From the NCBI GenBank assembly GCA_016838825.1, contig JAEHKU010000001.1, positions 1 through 64,000 of the forward strand: a DNA stretch of 64,000 bases. The letters run 5' to 3'. The notes beneath the pieces are model-generated. The model was not told the origin of the DNA. It worked only from the letters and a program-made list of their open reading frames with translations, and ran no database searches. The translations under genes and the position numbers were made by a program. Position 1 is the first letter of the stretch, and each line of letters starts with the position of its first letter. Of this stretch, positions 62,201-64,000 are shown in pieces. Source of the stretch: Nitrosopumilales archaeon (lineage in GTDB: Archaea > Thermoproteota > Nitrososphaeria > Nitrososphaerales > Nitrosopumilaceae).

Positions 62201-62791
62201 ATGTGGAATTATAGAACACCAGGTATACCTGACGAATATTTTGAAAGAACAGATGATGTTCCTATTACTAAGGAGGAAATACGTGTTATCCAAATTAGTA
62301 AGGCCAGACTTGGTCCAGGGATAACAGTCTATGATATTGGTTGTGGAAGTGGTTCTATTTCAATCGAAGCTGCACTACAAATAGAATCAACTGGCAAAGT
62401 TTTCGCTATTGATTTTGACTCGAAGGCAACAGAACTTACAAAGAAGAATCTTGCCAAATTTAACATCTCAAACGTAACAGTAATTTTAGGAAATGCAAAA
62501 GAGAAAATTATAGACCTACCACAAGCTGACGTCATCTTTATTGGAGGTACAGGTGGTGATACTCGAGATATTGTGAAACTATGCGAAGATAAACTAAAGC
62601 CAGGCGGCAGAATTGTTTTAGGAATAATTTTAATCGAAACTCTTTTTTCAGTTTTAGATATTATTACAAAACTAAAATTTACTTCAATTGACATAACTCA
62701 GATTACGGTTTCTAAAAGTAGAAAAACTTCTACTGGAACCATGATGCTTGCAAGGAACCCAGTGACTATAATATCAGCTACTAAAATCTAG
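62201..62791 (+). CDS. cbiT: Cobalt-precorrin-6B C15-methyltransferase (decarboxylating) CbiT
   Basis: A 196-residue class I methyltransferase. The N-terminal GIPDEYFERTDDVPITKEEI and following ISKARLGPG are typical of CbiT, and VYDIGCGSGSISIEAAL is the SAM motif I. It methylates C15 and decarboxylates the C12 acetate in corrin synthesis. Its CbiE partner is at 4285, about 58 kb away. Begins a probable operon with cobI and cobM. Confidence 0.88.
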   Translation: MWNYRTPGIPDEYFERTDDVPITKEEIRVIQISKARLGPGITVYDIGCGSGSISIEAALQIESTGKVFAIDFDSKATELTKKNLAKFNISNVTVILGNAKEKIIDLPQADVIFIGGTGGDTRDIVKLCEDKLKPGGRIVLGIILIETLFSVLDIITKLKFTSIDITQITVSKSRKTSTGTMMLARNPVTIISATKI

Positions 62792-62822
62792 ATTTTAATT
62801 GGGAGTAATTTAATTTCATTCG

Positions 62823-63542
62823 ATGAATGAACTAATCTGTGTTGGTTGTGGTCCAGGCGATCCAGATCTCCTAACTGTCAAAGCAGTAAAAGCGATAAAA
62901 AATGCCGATGTTATTATGTGTCCAACGTCTAAGGAAGGAAAAACGAGTATAGCGTATTCTATAGTGTCATCAGTCATTAATGATTCTAAACCAGAGGTTG
63001 TGAATTTGGTATTTCCAATGGTTAAAGAAAAAAGTATTCTAGAAGAAACTTGGAAAAAAAATACTAAAATAATTGTTGATGCAGTCAATTCTGGCAAAAG
63101 AGTAGTTTATCTCACTGTGGGTGATCCATATCTGTATAGTACCTGGATTTATCTTCACCGTGAGTTACAAACAAAATATCCTGGAATCAAAATTAAAGTA
63201 ATTCCTGGCATAGTTTCTCTTTTTACTTTTGCATCAAAGGTAGGCATTAGCATTGCAGAAGGAAGTGAAACTGTTGCTGTTATTCCTTCTTGTTATGATC
63301 TTTCTAGAGTGAAAGATACAGCCAAGAATTGTGACACTATGATTTTTTTAAAGGATGGTAGATATTTTGACAAAGTCGTCCAACTTTTAAAAGAAGCAGG
63401 ATTTCAGGATAATTCAATTTTTGCAATTGGACAAGATCTTGACACAGAAGATGAAGTTGTTAGGAAATTGACACTAGGTGAAGTAACAAAGGAGACTTTT
63501 ACCAACAAGTACTTTTCAATTATGGTGGTAAAACGTGCCTAA
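62823..63542 (+). CDS. cobI: Precorrin-2 C20-methyltransferase (CobI/CbiL)
   Basis: A 239-residue tetrapyrrole methylase. CVGCGPGDPDLLTVKAVKAI with VIMCPTSKEGKTSIAY distinguishes the C20-methylase from its relatives. YLTVGDPYLYSTWIYLHREL and IPGIVSLFTFASKVG supply the SAM and catalytic regions. Its last 8 bases overlap the cobM start. Product is cobalt-precorrin-3. Confidence 0.88.
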   Translation: MNELICVGCGPGDPDLLTVKAVKAIKNADVIMCPTSKEGKTSIAYSIVSSVINDSKPEVVNLVFPMVKEKSILEETWKKNTKIIVDAVNSGKRVVYLTVGDPYLYSTWIYLHRELQTKYPGIKIKVIPGIVSLFTFASKVGISIAEGSETVAVIPSCYDLSRVKDTAKNCDTMIFLKDGRYFDKVVQLLKEAGFQDNSIFAIGQDLDTEDEVVRKLTLGEVTKETFTNKYFSIMVVKRA

Positions 63543-64000
63543 GGTTTACTTTGTTGGTAGTGGTCCAGGCGATCCAGATCTTCTTACAATAAAAGCAAAA
63601 AAGCTTATTCAAAAAGCTCAGGTAGTAGTATATTCTGGGTCTTTAATTCCTCCACAAGTCATTAAATTTTGTAAAAAAGCAAAGCTTCATGATGCTGCAA
63701 AATTAGTTAGAGAAGAAATATTTGAAATTCTTAGGTCTAGCGCAGAAAAAGGGAAACTGGTTATACGACTTCATGACGGTGACCCCACCATATATGGCGC
63801 TATTAGGGAACAGATTGACAACTTGAAAAAAAGGGGAATAGAATCAGAAATTGTCCCTGGCATAACCTCATTTTTAGCGTCCGCATCTGCACTTGGCACT
63901 CAGCTTACTCTTCCAGGCGTTACTCAGACCATAATAATAACACGAGCCGAATCACGCACGGCTGTACCTAAAAAAGAGAGAATTTCAGAACTAGCCAAAC
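63535..64000 (+). CDS. cobM: Precorrin-4 C11-methyltransferase (CobM/CbiF), C-terminus outside window
   Basis: The frame from GTG 63535 overlaps cobI by 8 bases and runs off the window after 155 codons. VPKVYFVGSGPGDPDLLT is the family start, and VVVYSGSLIPPQVIKF, RLHDGDPTIYGAIREQI and TLPGVTQTIIITRAESRTAV match CobM/CbiF, which methylates C11. The third gene in the cbiT-cobI-cobM series. The histidine/aspartate of the canonical HTGDP segment reads HDGDP here. Confidence 0.87.
   Translation, partial: MPKVYFVGSGPGDPDLLTIKAKKLIQKAQVVVYSGSLIPPQVIKFCKKAKLHDAAKLVREEIFEILRSSAEKGKLVIRLHDGDPTIYGAIREQIDNLKKRGIESEIVPGITSFLASASALGTQLTLPGVTQTIIITRAESRTAVPKKERISELAK

Overview
The window reads as a chromosome segment of an ammonia-oxidising-type archaeon of the Nitrososphaerota (Thaumarchaeota), most likely the low-GC Nitrosopumilus/Nitrosarchaeum side of the phylum. 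Supporting signs are the AT-rich composition, an archaeal information-processing set (Cdc6/Orc1, Gins51, thermosome, proteasome alpha, archaeal CCA-adding enzyme, RqcH), a CdvB/ESCRT-III-like division protein, geranylgeranylglyceryl phosphate synthase for ether lipids, the archaeal phosphomevalonate dehydratase pair, and secreted proteins carrying domain types typical of this phylum. Genes are packed tightly on both strands. Many starts are ATG, GTG or TTG lying about 25 bases after a TATA box, which implies leaderless transcripts. I see no insertion sequence, prophage or CRISPR array, so this is core chromosome.

Layout. 0-5 kb: small membrane and zinc-finger proteins, Hsp20 with a repeat-bearing promoter, a type II NADH dehydrogenase, and cbiE. 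5-8.6 kb: a secreted cupredoxin-like protein, a membrane protein, cdc6, and a probable replication origin with two ORB-like elements 61 bp apart, followed by a small winged-helix-like gene and an AbrB-type gene. 9-18 kb: membrane-tethered regulator, GGGP synthase, SHMT, thermosome, glutamine synthetase, Gins51. 18.5-26.5 kb: tRNA-Pro(GGG) beside a kinase, CCA-adding enzyme, ThpR, proteasome alpha, sirtuin, RNase Z, tRNA guanine methyltransferase and PRPP synthetase, a block rich in RNA processing. 26.5-33 kb: MscS channel, KamA-like radical SAM enzyme, cation/proton antiporter, phosphoesterase with a probable 3' frameshift, GtrA protein. 33-40 kb: an unassigned structured RNA candidate, a 35-residue zinc finger, CdvB, a coiled-coil protein, PhoU-like/Pit phosphate uptake, and a three-gene regulator/membrane-sensor/secreted-coil operon. 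40-45 kb: preQ0 genes queE-folE and queC, thrB, GPN GTPase. 46-50 kb: secreted proteins including a PQQ-type sugar dehydrogenase, with three of the four copies of a recurring intergenic motif. 51-56 kb: glycosyltransferase, a ThiI-like protein with a damaged PP-loop, and sulfate assimilation (cysH, sat). 56-64 kb: Nth, phosphomevalonate dehydratase, AMMECR1, Mut7-C RNase, RqcH, then a cobalamin run cbiT-cobI-cobM that leaves the window.

Functional threads are cobalamin synthesis (cbiE at 4.3 kb, cbiT/cobI/cobM at 62-64 kb), 7-deazaguanine synthesis for archaeosine, sulfate activation and reduction, phosphate uptake, tRNA maturation, and replication initiation (origin, Cdc6, Gins51). The least explained items are the structured RNA near 33.1 kb, the TTTGATACGAA motif family, the hairpin at 51.2 kb, the metal-site-depleted cupredoxin, and several very small proteins. 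All functional calls rest on motif recognition by eye; no database search was run.
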